Assembly (NCBI RefSeq): GCF_014196505.1
Contig: NZ_JACIDW010000005.1
Coordinates: 1-64,000 of the forward strand
Direction of reading: 5' to 3'
DNA length: 64,000 nucleotides
Source: Rhizobium metallidurans
GTDB taxonomy: Bacteria > Pseudomonadota > Alphaproteobacteria > Rhizobiales > Rhizobiaceae
Position 1 is the first letter of the stretch. Every line of letters begins with the position of its first letter. This document shows positions 41,967-49,907 of the stretch, piece by piece. The notes under the pieces were generated by a model. That model did no database searches, was not told where the DNA came from, and saw nothing but the letters and a program-made list of their open reading frames with translations. The position numbers and the translations under genes were made by a program.

Positions 41967-42296
41967 CTATTTCTGCGTCGACCCAAGCCGCACCAGCACC
42001 TCGTCCGGAATGCCGTAGCGCTGGATGACGTCGCGGCTGTTGCGCAGGCCGCAGATCTCACGCTGGACGAAAAGACCCCATACCGCGTCCACGGCCTTAC
42101 GGAGGCGCGCGTCGCGGTCTTCCTGGTGATGGCGCGAGGCGTCCCAGCCTTTCAGACTGGCCAATGCCTCTTCCGCCTTCAGCCCGCTGCGACCGAGTGA
42201 ACTCGCGCGTTCGGCTCTCAACTCGTATTCGAGAACATTGAACCCACCTTCGATCGAGAAAGGTTGCCTCAGCGATTGCGGCGGACGAACGGTCAT
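41967..42296 (-). CDS. small conserved rhizobial protein (DUF6665-like)
   Basis: 109 residues, soluble. NVLEYELRAERASSLGR, then RKAVDAVWGLFVQREICGLRNSRDVIQRYGIPDEVL; the FVQREICGLRN block is what I recall as typical of DUF6665. No function known. It converges on the GGDEF gene with a 29-base gap. The assignment is from memory and moderate in confidence. Confidence 0.65.
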   Translation of the reverse strand: MTVRPPQSLRQPFSIEGGFNVLEYELRAERASSLGRSGLKAEEALASLKGWDASRHHQEDRDARLRKAVDAVWGLFVQREICGLRNSRDVIQRYGIPDEVLVRLGSTQK

Positions 42297-42479
42297 GACA
42301 TGCCCTCAATGCTCGCGCGGATAAGCGATCGGCGCGCGTGGCTCGATTGACGAATGCCATGATAGAGTAGGATTGATCGGCGCGCCGGTAAAGACGGCGA
42401 CGGCCGAGGCATGCCAAATGCCCCGGCCTTGATCGCCTGTCTCGACGGGCACGTCAGCCAGCCAGCTTATCTGCGCCGT

Positions 42480-42641
42480 CTACTTCGCAGCGGCGTTGCC
42501 AACCCGGTTGCCCGCATTCTGCGTCGCATCCACGGTATTGGCCGCATCCTTGCCCATGCCGCGGATGGTATTGCCGCAGGAGCTGAGGGCTAGCATGACG
42601 CAAAGAGCAGCCGCGATCTTCGTGGTTAAGGAGGAAGTCAT
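42480..42641 (-). CDS. entericidin-like small lipoprotein
   Basis: 53 residues. A signal peptide (KIAAALCVMLAL) ends in a lipobox LSSC, and the mature part is about 30 residues ending in DATQNAGNRVGNAAAK, the entericidin A/B pattern of small stress-related lipoproteins. ATG at 42641 has AAGGAGGAAG region (read AAGGAGGA) nearby on the other strand only; the ribosome site is therefore not clear. Membrane anchoring through lipidated Cys is expected. Confidence 0.75.
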   Translation of the reverse strand: MTSSLTTKIAAALCVMLALSSCGNTIRGMGKDAANTVDATQNAGNRVGNAAAK

Positions 42642-42727
42642 GTCACAATCCTTTTCGTGGAACCTGTGACAGAACGCACGGCAGGCCAGCTGGTTGCATT
42701 CTGTGTCACTCACGCATGCGGCTCGCT

Positions 42728-42994
42728 CTATGGCTGCTCACGCATGCCGGGGGTCGCTTCCCGCTGGTCGGCATCTTCGAGATCCGTCTTCACGATGAAT
42801 GCATCCGTATGCTGTCTCGCGGCTTCGCGGAGCGCCTCGAGATTCGGCACGTCATCGCCGTCTATCTGGTCACCGCCATGACTGATTTCATGCTCCGCCT
42901 GCGACCAATGCTTTTCATGCCGTCCCTCAGGCTTGCCCTCGCGCTCCCAGATGGCGTGGGCGCGGTCGCGAATGTCTTTCTCACGGTCTGACAT
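42728..42994 (-). CDS. DUF2934 domain protein
   Basis: 88 residues, very hydrophilic. The N-terminal SDREKDIRDRAHAIWEREGKPEG is the DUF2934 core; then HWSQAEHEI, followed by an acidic tail. The ATG at 42994 has GGAGAG about five bases upstream. Members often sit near stress genes in rhizobia. A general stress promoter lies 28-52 bases upstream, which supports a stress role. Confidence 0.82.
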   Translation of the reverse strand: MSDREKDIRDRAHAIWEREGKPEGRHEKHWSQAEHEISHGGDQIDGDDVPNLEALREAARQHTDAFIVKTDLEDADQREATPGMREQP

Positions 42995-43021
42995 GGTGCT
43001 CTCCAATGTTTGCATCGCTAG

Positions 43022-43046
43022 AACTGGCGGCAACGTCAAATGTTCC
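43022..43046 (-). promoter_or_regulatory. EcfG/RpoE2-type general stress promoter
   Basis: On the minus strand GGAAC (43046-43042), 17 bases, then GTT (43024-43022). This fits GGAAC-N18/19-TT described for Sinorhizobium RpoE2 and, with one mismatch, GGAAC-N16/17-CGTT of EcfG. The spacing to the DUF2934 start at 42994 is natural for a short leader. Confidence 0.6.
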
Positions 43047-43087
43047 GGAGAATCGCCCGGTCAGCGACGACGGACAACTGGCAGCCT

Positions 43088-43732
43088 CTAGCGGATGGCG
43101 ATCATCGACTTCGGCAGGCCCATGAAACGTTCCCAATGGATGGTGGCGTCGGGGAAATAGCGCTTCATCTCGGTTGCCGTCAGGAGTTGCGTCGACTGCA
43201 CCTCGTCGAACGTCCGGCCCTGCGGGCACCCCCAACCATGCCCGAGCGGCCACCACTGCGCGGTCTTGAAATCAGGCGCCATCGGCATGAACTGCATGTC
43301 GGGCAACAGCCAGTGCGCCTTGATCGGGAAATACCGATAGGGCGTCTGGATGAGGTAGCGCGGCGCCATCTTGCTTGCGACCTGCGCGAGTTTCGAAAAT
43401 GACTGATGCCCGCCCACATGCTCGATGAGGCTGTTGGAAAAGACGAGGTCGAAACGTTCGTCGTGCGGAATCACGTCTGCTTCGCAGGCATTGCCGCGGA
43501 TCGTTCTGATCCGGCCGCTCTGTTCTTCGATATCAAGGTTGACGATCGTGACCTGTGGCGGCTGGAATGGTGCGTCGAGCCACCAGCTTTTCGTTCCGCC
43601 GAGATCGAGGATTCTCATATTGGGCAGATCCGGCATCAGCTCCAGAATCATCTCCCAGCGTTTGATCCTGATGCGCGCTGACACGGACCGGTCGCCGTTG
43701 ACGAACACGTTTCGAGCTGCTGCAGCATCCAT
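43088..43732 (-). CDS. class I SAM-dependent methyltransferase
   Basis: 214 residues. Motif I is ILDLGGTKSWW (about 41-51), the acidic residue after the next strand is in VNLDIE, and FDLVFSNSLIEHVG is motif IV/post-IV. This resembles small glycosyl- or lipid-linked methyltransferases of the methyltransf_11/25 type. The substrate is unknown. Start ATG at 43732; the upstream 190 bases to the tRNA contain no gene. Confidence 0.8.
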   Translation of the reverse strand: MDAAAARNVFVNGDRSVSARIRIKRWEMILELMPDLPNMRILDLGGTKSWWLDAPFQPPQVTIVNLDIEEQSGRIRTIRGNACEADVIPHDERFDLVFSNSLIEHVGGHQSFSKLAQVASKMAPRYLIQTPYRYFPIKAHWLLPDMQFMPMAPDFKTAQWWPLGHGWGCPQGRTFDEVQSTQLLTATEMKRYFPDATIHWERFMGLPKSMIAIR

Positions 43733-43922
43733 TTCGCACCCCCAAACACGTCGACGGACGCGACGACGATAGCCGGAAGCGACGAGAACATCGCCTTAGC
43801 CAATCGCATTAAGGATGCAGGGAGATCGTGCGAGGATGTTGGAACCGCAGAACGAAACCACGAGGGACAGCCGCTTAGTCGCAGTTGAAACCAAATGACA
43901 TCATAAGCTATTGATTTTACGA

Positions 43923-43998
43923 TGGTGAGAGCGATGGGGCTCGAACCCATGACCTACTGATTAAAAGTCAGTTGCTCTACCAGCTGAGCTACGCTCTC
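43923..43998 (-). tRNA. tRNA-Lys (UUU anticodon)
   Basis: A 76-nt cloverleaf on the minus strand with CCA encoded. Acceptor GAGAGCG/CGCTCTC, D arm GCTC-AGCTGGTA-GAGC, anticodon arm ACTGA/TCAGT around loop CTTTTAA (anticodon TTT), variable AGGTC, T arm ATGGG/CCCAT with loop TTCGAGC, discriminator A. Confidence 0.97.
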
Positions 43999-44364
43999 CC
44001 GTGTTCCGAAGTATCCGTGAAGGACCCCGGCTGGAAGTGCGCGGAACATATGCAGACGACCCATTGCGGTCAACTGAAAAATCCACCTTTCCTGTGCATT
44101 AGGCACATTTCTTGCGCGGGACGGCGAAGCGGACGGTGGTCATGGCCGCGGGAAGGTTTGGTTTCTATGGATTGACGGTGCAAGCGTAAGATCGCGGTGA
44201 AGACCACCGCCAATGCAGGATTCATGGCCCGATTTTAAGCATCCAATGCGCGAGCGCAGATAAAGTTCCCTAAAAAAATTTAAGAAAATCAATCGGTTCA
44301 ATCGCATTCGCGACTTAACAAATCGCTCCTGGACCCTAAATCTCCGTTATACAAGGAGATGACA
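43999..44364. other. 366-base gap without a recognised gene
   Basis: Between tRNA-Lys and the 44365 gene. It holds a short dyad TGTGC-N5-GCACA near 44093-44107, an AT-rich block (44262-44300) and presumably the promoter of the 68-aa gene. A GGAAC at 44043 lacks the downstream half of a stress promoter. No RNA gene recognised. Confidence 0.4.
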
Positions 44365-44571
44365 ATGACCAATGTGATCGAACACACCAATACACGCAAG
44401 GTACTGCGTGGCCGCGCCTACAGTCTGACGGAGTTCTCGCGCAAATACCGGCTCGGTGACGATGAAGCCATTCGCCTGTTCGAGAAGTTCGGCCCATCGG
44501 CCACCGAGCTCGATCTGCTGATGGCCGCCAAGCGCCGTCCGCCGGTCTCGCTGGAATCACTTGGCGCCTGA
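44365..44571 (+). CDS. small conserved hypothetical protein
   Basis: 68 residues. RAYSLTEFSRKYRLGDDEAIRLFEKFGPSATELDLLMAAKRRPP (read YSLTEFSRKYRL then ATELDLLMAAKRR) looks like a short helical protein, possibly with an HTH-like pair. AAGGAG six bases upstream decides the ATG at 44365 over the one at 44359. I do not recognise a function. Confidence 0.7.
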   Translation: MTNVIEHTNTRKVLRGRAYSLTEFSRKYRLGDDEAIRLFEKFGPSATELDLLMAAKRRPPVSLESLGA

Positions 44572-44819
44572 TAGGCGCCATCCGCCTGCGAATTGTTGCG
44601 GCAGGCCCGGGCCGCCAGCGCCCGTGGGTTGGGAATCTCAAGCGACGGCGGAATTGCGCCGTTCGCCCGCGACAAACTCGAGTTTCATTACCAAGATTTC
44701 ATTTCCATTTGACGTTGCTGCGTGCCAATGCGGTCAACTTGCTAATCCTGCGTTCAGCTTCGGACCGTTATTCCCGAAGCTGACAGTCGTATTGGCTGTA
44801 TCTGACCGAGGCCGCCCGC

Positions 44820-46139
44820 ATGAACGATATGACCAAGCCAAACGAACCCAAGAGCACGGGCCAACCGGCGAGCACGGCAACTGCCGATCTCGCCGCTGTG
44901 CTTGCCGCGTCGCGGCAGAAGCAGAAGGGCCGGTGGCTGAAGCGCTCGCTGGTGTCGCTGGTCGTGCTCGCGGTGGTGGCCGGCGGTGGCCTCTATCTCT
45001 ATTCTCGCCAGGGCGCCGGCGAGGTGAGCTACACCACGCAACCGGTCAAGAGCGGCGACCTGACCGTCCTCGTGACGGCGACCGGATCTGTGCAGCCGAC
45101 CGAGCAAGTCGACATATCCAGCGAGCTCTCTGGTACCGTTCGCGATGTGAATGTCGACTATAACAGCGAGGTGAAGGCTGGCGACGTGCTGGCCGTGCTC
45201 GACACGATCAAGGTCGAGGCGGACGTCAAGAGCACGCAGGCGAAACTCGATTCGGCCAAGGCGAACGTCGTCAAGGCCACCGCCGATCTCGAATCCGCCA
45301 AGAGCTCCTACGACCGCTACCGCAACCTCGTCCAGAGCAACGTGACCACGCAGCAGAGCCTCGAGGACGCGCGCTACAAGTACGATTCGGCTGTTGCCAC
45401 GAAAGAGATTAACGAAGCGGCGGTGCTGTCGGCGGAGGCCGATCTGCAACTCGCCCAGGTCAATCTCGCCAAGTCCAAGATCATCTCGCCGATCAATGGC
45501 GTGATCCTGACGCGCTCGGTCGATCCGGGCGCGACGGTTGCCGCCTCGCTGTCGGCGCCCGTTCTCTTTGTCATCGGCGGCGATCTCAGGAAGATGGAAT
45601 TGCAGGTTGATGTCGATGAGGCCGATGTCGGCCAGATTGCCGTCGGCCAGAAAGCCACCTTTACGGTCGATGCCTATCCCGATCGCACATTCCCGGCCGA
45701 GATCAAGCAGATCCGCTTCGCCTCGGAGACGACGAACAACGTCGTCACCTACAAGGCCATCCTCTCCGTCGACAACGCCGATCTGTTGCTGCGCCCGGGC
45801 ATGACGGCGACAGCCGACGTTACGGTGGAGGCGGTCAAGAGCACGCTGATGGTGCCGAATGCCGCCTTGCGCTACGCGCCGCCGGCCACGGAAGCAAGGC
45901 GGAACCGTGGCCTGTTCGGCATATTCGCTCCGCCGCGCATGGGCCGACGCGGCGGCAACCAGGGCGGCGGCGAGACGCTGACCGGCGCCAAGCGTCGCGT
46001 CTGGGTACTGAAAGCCGGCAACCCGGCGCCCGTTGTCATCCAGGTCGGCTCCTCGGACGGGCAGTTCACCCAGGTGGTCTCCGGCGATCTCAAGGAGAAA
46101 GACGCGATCATCACCGATTCGACCGAGCGGTCGAGATAA
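44820..46139 (+). CDS. MacA-like periplasmic adaptor (HlyD/RND family)
   Basis: 439 residues: N-terminal cytoplasmic tail, one membrane segment (about 43-62), then the adaptor fold with a lipoyl-like half (VKSGDLTVLVTATGSVQP), a coiled-coil hairpin (about 130-205) and beta-barrel (about 250-340). A Gly/Arg-rich insert (RRNRGLFGIFAPPRMGRRGG, about 362-381) is unusual. The next two genes encode MacB-like ATPase and permease, so this is an ABC-type efflux or lipoprotein-like exporter. Confidence 0.87.
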   Translation: MNDMTKPNEPKSTGQPASTATADLAAVLAASRQKQKGRWLKRSLVSLVVLAVVAGGGLYLYSRQGAGEVSYTTQPVKSGDLTVLVTATGSVQPTEQVDISSELSGTVRDVNVDYNSEVKAGDVLAVLDTIKVEADVKSTQAKLDSAKANVVKATADLESAKSSYDRYRNLVQSNVTTQQSLEDARYKYDSAVATKEINEAAVLSAEADLQLAQVNLAKSKIISPINGVILTRSVDPGATVAASLSAPVLFVIGGDLRKMELQVDVDEADVGQIAVGQKATFTVDAYPDRTFPAEIKQIRFASETTNNVVTYKAILSVDNADLLLRPGMTATADVTVEAVKSTLMVPNAALRYAPPATEARRNRGLFGIFAPPRMGRRGGNQGGGETLTGAKRRVWVLKAGNPAPVVIQVGSSDGQFTQVVSGDLKEKDAIITDSTERSR

Positions 46140-46149
46140 AAGGCGCGCC

Positions 46150-46866
46150 ATGACAACGCCGCCTCTCATCGAGTTCAGCAGGGTGTCGAAGATCTACGGT
46201 CGCGGCGAAGCCTCGATCCGCGCGCTCGATCATGTCGATCTGGCGATCCGCGAACATGAGTTCGTCGCGATCATGGGACCGTCTGGCTCCGGCAAGTCCA
46301 CGGCCATGAACATTCTCGGCTGCCTCGATGTTCCAAGCGCCGGCGACTATCTGTTTCAGGGTATTTCGACCACCGGTTTCGATCGCGCGCAATTGACGAT
46401 GCTGCGCCGGCATATGCTGGGTTTCGTCTTTCAGGGCTTCAACCTTTTGCCGCGCACCTCGGCGGTCGAGAATGTCGAGCTGCCGCTCATCTATCGCGGA
46501 ATGCCGGCCGCCGATCGCCATCGTCTGGCGAAGGAAGCGCTCGGGCTGGTGGGGCTCGGCGGCCGCGAGCATCACAAGACCCAGGAACTGTCGGGTGGTC
46601 AACAGCAGCGCGTCGCCATCGCCCGCGCCATCGTCACCCGGCCATCCCTGCTTCTCGCCGACGAACCGACGGGCAATCTCGACACCAAGACCAGCATCGA
46701 GATCATGGACCTGATGACGCGGCTCAACCGCGAGCAGGGCATTACCATCGTCATGGTCACGCACGAACCCGATATCGCTGCCTATGCCCAGCGGCTGCTG
46801 CGCTTCGTCGATGGCAAGCTGGAAACCGAAACCGCGCATCAGGGAAGGGCGGGTCATGTTTCTTGA
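46150..46866 (+). CDS. ABC transporter ATP-binding protein (MacB/LolD type)
   Basis: 238 residues. Walker [11 protein letters not shown]-loop [11 protein letters not shown], signature [15 protein letters not shown], Walker [13 protein letters not shown], His switch VTHEPD. In most MacB proteins the ATPase and permease are fused; here they are separate genes overlapping by 11 bases. Coupled to the adaptor upstream by a 10-base gap. Confidence 0.92.
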   Translation: MTTPPLIEFSRVSKIYGRGEASIRALDHVDLAIREHEFVAIMGPSGSGKSTAMNILGCLDVPSAGDYLFQGISTTGFDRAQLTMLRRHMLGFVFQGFNLLPRTSAVENVELPLIYRGMPAADRHRLAKEALGLVGLGGREHHKTQELSGGQQQRVAIARAIVTRPSLLLADEPTGNLDTKTSIEIMDLMTRLNREQGITIVMVTHEPDIAAYAQRLLRFVDGKLETETAHQGRAGHVS

Positions 46867-48064
46867 GACCGTCAAGCTCGCGCTGCGCGCCATCAGCCGC
46901 AACATGCTGCGGTCGTTCCTGACCGTGCTCGGCGTCGTCATCGGCGTCGCCGCCGTCATCGCACTGGTGACGATCGGCAACGGCACGACGGCACAGGTCA
47001 CCTCCGAGCTGTCGCGGCTTGGCACAAACATGCTCTTTGCCCGCCCCGGCCAGTTCGGTCCCGGCCGCGCGAGTGCCGAGGCGCGGCGCTTCACCGTCGC
47101 CGACGTGGATGCCATCAGCGAGCAGGTCGGCGGCCTCAGGGCCGTGGCGCCGCTCAACCAGACGACCGCGACCGTGATCTATGGCGGGCAGAGCCATTCG
47201 ACGACGGTAATGGGCACCACCAATGACTATTTCACCGCGCAGGACTGGGACATCGCATCCGGCCGCAGCTTCGACGCCGCCGAGGAGCGCGGCCGCGCGC
47301 GCTGCGTTCTAGGAGAGACCGTCCGGTCGCAGCTCTTCGGTTCGGCCGATCCGATCGGCCAGCAGGTGCGCGTCGGCAAGGTCTCCTGCGGCGTCATCGG
47401 CGTGTTGGCAAAGCGAGGGCAATCCGGCATGGGCAACGACCAGGACGATGTCGTCATCGTTCCGATCAAGGTCTACCAGCGCCGCATCGGCGGCAAGGCC
47501 AATGCCAATGTCTCGATGATCCTGATCTCGGCGCGTGACGGTGTCGCGACGTCCAAGGTTCAGTCGGATACGGAAAACCTGCTGCGCGAACGCCGCAAGA
47601 TCATTCCCGGCCGCGAGGACGATTTCAGCGTCAACGACATGACCCAGATCGCCGCCGCCATGACCGGAACGACGACGCTGCTGACAAGCCTGCTTGGCGC
47701 CGTCGCCGCCATCAGCCTGCTCGTGGGCGGTATCGGCATCATGAACATCATGCTTGTCTCGGTGACCGAGCGCACGCGCGAAATCGGTATCCGCCTGGCG
47801 ATCGGCGCGCTGGAGCGGCAGGTGTTGATGCAGTTCCTCGTCGAGGCGGTGGCCCTGTCGATATTCGGCGGCATGAGCGGCATTCTGCTGGGGCTGGGGC
47901 TTGGCTTCGGCGCGGTTTCCCTGCTCAAGGTACCGTTCGTGGTGAGCCCGACGATGATCGCCGTCGCTTTCGTCTTCTCCGCCGCGATCGGCATGATCTT
48001 CGGCTATTTTCCGGCGAGGCGCGCCGCGCAGCTCAATCCGATCGATGCGCTGAGGCACGAATAA
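46856..48064 (+). CDS. ABC transporter permease (MacB/FtsX type)
   Basis: 402 residues: one N-terminal membrane segment (FLTVLGVVIGVAAVIAL), a large periplasmic MacB core (about 50-280), three C-terminal membrane segments of the FtsX domain with the conserved GIMNIMLVSVTERTREIGIR (read GIMNIMLVSV then TREIGIRLA). No TolC-like outer membrane gene is adjacent. Substrate unknown. Confidence 0.92.
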   Translation: MFLETVKLALRAISRNMLRSFLTVLGVVIGVAAVIALVTIGNGTTAQVTSELSRLGTNMLFARPGQFGPGRASAEARRFTVADVDAISEQVGGLRAVAPLNQTTATVIYGGQSHSTTVMGTTNDYFTAQDWDIASGRSFDAAEERGRARCVLGETVRSQLFGSADPIGQQVRVGKVSCGVIGVLAKRGQSGMGNDQDDVVIVPIKVYQRRIGGKANANVSMILISARDGVATSKVQSDTENLLRERRKIIPGREDDFSVNDMTQIAAAMTGTTTLLTSLLGAVAAISLLVGGIGIMNIMLVSVTERTREIGIRLAIGALERQVLMQFLVEAVALSIFGGMSGILLGLGLGFGAVSLLKVPFVVSPTMIAVAFVFSAAIGMIFGYFPARRAAQLNPIDALRHE

Positions 48065-48097
48065 ACCCTTGTGAACCAACGGACGTACCTCTCGGTC

Positions 48098-48154
48098 TGA
48101 TATATCATGGCAACCTGCCATTGAATCCATGAGTGCCTACGTTATGATATATCA
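48098..48154 (+). promoter_or_regulatory. paired TGATATATCA palindromes before the GntR gene
   Basis: Two identical perfect 10-bp palindromes, TGATATATCA, at 48098-48107 and 48145-48154, centres 47 bases apart, the second ending 20 bases before the start at 48175. TGATATATCA-like dyads are recognised by FCD-type GntR regulators, so this is the probable autoregulatory operator pair, and the spacing would suit DNA looping. Confidence 0.65.
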
Positions 48155-48174
48155 GGTCGAATCACGGATCCGCG

Positions 48175-48792
48175 ATGCCGAACTCCTCACAGAGCCATCT
48201 TGCCTACCTGGCGCTGGAACATGCCATCGTGACCCTGGCGCTGACGCCTGGCGCGCTCGTCAATGAAAAGCAGCTGATCGATCTCTCGGGCCACGGTCGC
48301 ACACCGGTGCGCGAGGCGATCCAGAAGCTCGCCTGGCAGGGGTTGATCGTGGTGAAGCCACGCGTCGGCCTGCAGATCGCCGAGATCGGGCTGACCGACC
48401 ACGCCCATGTCATGCAGGTTCGCCGTGAGCTCGAGCCGATCGCTGCGGCCCTCGTCGCCGAACACGCGACCGAAGGGCAGCGCAACCAGCTTGTCGAATG
48501 CGCGCGTGCGATGAGCAACTGCGCCGTCAGCGGCGATCTCGCGGGTTTCTTCGCGGCGGACAAGGCATTCGACGAAATACTGGAAGAGTCGTGCCCGAAT
48601 GCCTTCATCACCTCGGCGCTCGGGCCCGTGCAGACCCATTCGCGCCGGCTCTGGTATTCGAAGGCAAGCCCCGAGCGCATGGATCGATCGATCTCCCTTC
48701 ATGTCGCCGTCATTCGCGCGATCCAGCAGGGCAAGGCCGGCGAAGCGCGCAAGGCGATGACCGCGTTGATCGATTATCTCGGCCACAAGTGA
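48175..48792 (+). CDS. GntR-family transcriptional regulator (FCD domain)
   Basis: 205 residues. N-terminal winged HTH with GRTPVREAIQKLAWQGLIVVKPR (read RTPVREAIQKL), then an all-helical FCD ligand domain (about 80-200). The effector is unknown. There is no obvious target operon next to it: MacAB-like genes end upstream and fpr converges downstream. Confidence 0.9.
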   Translation: MPNSSQSHLAYLALEHAIVTLALTPGALVNEKQLIDLSGHGRTPVREAIQKLAWQGLIVVKPRVGLQIAEIGLTDHAHVMQVRRELEPIAAALVAEHATEGQRNQLVECARAMSNCAVSGDLAGFFAADKAFDEILEESCPNAFITSALGPVQTHSRRLWYSKASPERMDRSISLHVAVIRAIQQGKAGEARKAMTALIDYLGHK

Positions 48793-48793
48793 A

Positions 48794-48817
48794 AACGGCC
48801 CCGTTTCCGGAGCCGTT
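48794..48817. terminator. bidirectional hairpin between gntR and fpr
   Basis: AACGGC (48794-48799) pairs with GCCGTT (48812-48817), with inner CCG/CCG mispairing around TTT. It starts just after the GntR stop and lies before the convergent fpr stop at 48848. T-richness is modest on both sides, so moderate strength. Confidence 0.55.
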
Positions 48818-48847
48818 GTTCATGCGAGAAACAATGAATCGGAGCGG

Positions 48848-49660
48848 TCAGCCGACGAAGGCGCGCTCGATGACGAACTGCGCGGGCTTGCTGTTGGCGC
48901 CCTCTTCGAGCCCCGCCTTCTCGAGCAGTTCCTTGGTATCCTTCAGCATCGCCGACGAGCCGCAGATCATGCCGCGGTCGATCTCCGGATCGAGCTTGGG
49001 AACGCCGAGATCGGTGAACAGCTTGCCGGACGAGATCAGGTCGGTGATGCGACCGCGATACGCGAAATCCTCGCGCGTCACCGTCGCATAGTGCAGCAGC
49101 TTGTCGCCGACCACTTCATGCAAAAGCTCGTCGTGCTGGATCTCATGAACCAGATCGAAGCCGTACTTCAGTTCGGCCACGTCGCGCGTGGTGTGGGTCA
49201 GGATAACCTGGTCGAACTTCTCGTAGGTCTCGGGATCGCGGATCAGGCTGGCGAAGGGCGCGATGCCGGTACCGGTCGAGAACATGTAGAGACGACGTCC
49301 CGGCGTCAGCGCGTCGAGCACCAGCGTGCCGGTCGGCTTCTTGCGCATCAGAACCTGATCGCCCGGCTTTATCGCCTGAAGATGCGAGGTGAGAGGACCA
49401 TCGGGAACCTTGATCGAGAAGAATTCGAGTTCCTCGGCCCAGGCGGGGCTGGCGATCGAATAGGCACGGAAGATCGGCTTGCCCTCGATCATGAGACCGA
49501 TCATCGCGAACTCGCCCGAGCGGAAGCGGAATCCCTCGGGGCGCGTCATCGTGAAGCGGAACAGATGGTCCGTGTAATGCGTGACGCTGAGAACGGTTTC
49601 GGCGAAGACGCCGGCAGGGATTGGGGCTGCGAATTCTTCGGTCTTTGCAGGGGCGTTCAT
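48848..49660 (-). CDS. fpr: ferredoxin/flavodoxin-NADP+ reductase
   Basis: 270 residues, subclass I bacterial FNR. FAD-binding RAYSIAS, NADP-binding GTGIAPFASLIRD and CGSSAM, and the C-terminal ERAFVG that contacts the flavin. It exchanges electrons between NADPH and ferredoxin and could feed the sulfite reductase, whose operon in some rhizobia lies next to fpr; here about 10 kb separates them. Confidence 0.95.
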   Translation of the reverse strand: MNAPAKTEEFAAPIPAGVFAETVLSVTHYTDHLFRFTMTRPEGFRFRSGEFAMIGLMIEGKPIFRAYSIASPAWAEELEFFSIKVPDGPLTSHLQAIKPGDQVLMRKKPTGTLVLDALTPGRRLYMFSTGTGIAPFASLIRDPETYEKFDQVILTHTTRDVAELKYGFDLVHEIQHDELLHEVVGDKLLHYATVTREDFAYRGRITDLISSGKLFTDLGVPKLDPEIDRGMICGSSAMLKDTKELLEKAGLEEGANSKPAQFVIERAFVG

Positions 49661-49759
49661 TGCGGTATCGGATCCCGTAGTTCGTCGATCATCAATTCGA
49701 TGCGAGCCAGATATTACAAATAGGCCACGGATTAAAGGTATTCCATTCCCTCCGCGGCG

Positions 49760-49780
49760 ACATGCATGAAATATGCATGT
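49760..49780. promoter_or_regulatory. perfect 8-bp inverted repeat in the fpr/pcs divergent region
   Basis: ACATGCAT (49760-49767), five bases, ATGCATGT (49773-49780), in the 247-base gap between the divergent fpr and pcs starts. Related pieces (CGATG-TG-CATCG near 49802, ATGCAT near 49849) recur toward pcs. Candidate operator for one or both genes. Confidence 0.5.
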
Positions 49781-49907
49781 TCTCGTCAGGTTTGGGAAAC
49801 GCGATGTGCATCGTTCGCTTTTGCTCTGGCGAAGCCGGACAAAGGATGCATATTAGGCCGAAATCGCGCCTCGGGGGTGCGGATTGCTTATGGCAACTCG
49901 GGGAAAC

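Noticed and set aside
44043..44070. Second EcfG-type promoter before the 68-aa gene
   Set aside because: GGAAC is present, but no GTT/TT at the right spacing, and it is about 320 bases from the start.
43923..44364. tRNA-Lys as integration site of a genomic island
   Set aside because: No integrase and no repeat of the tRNA 3' end was seen nearby; only the loose gene spacing hints at it.
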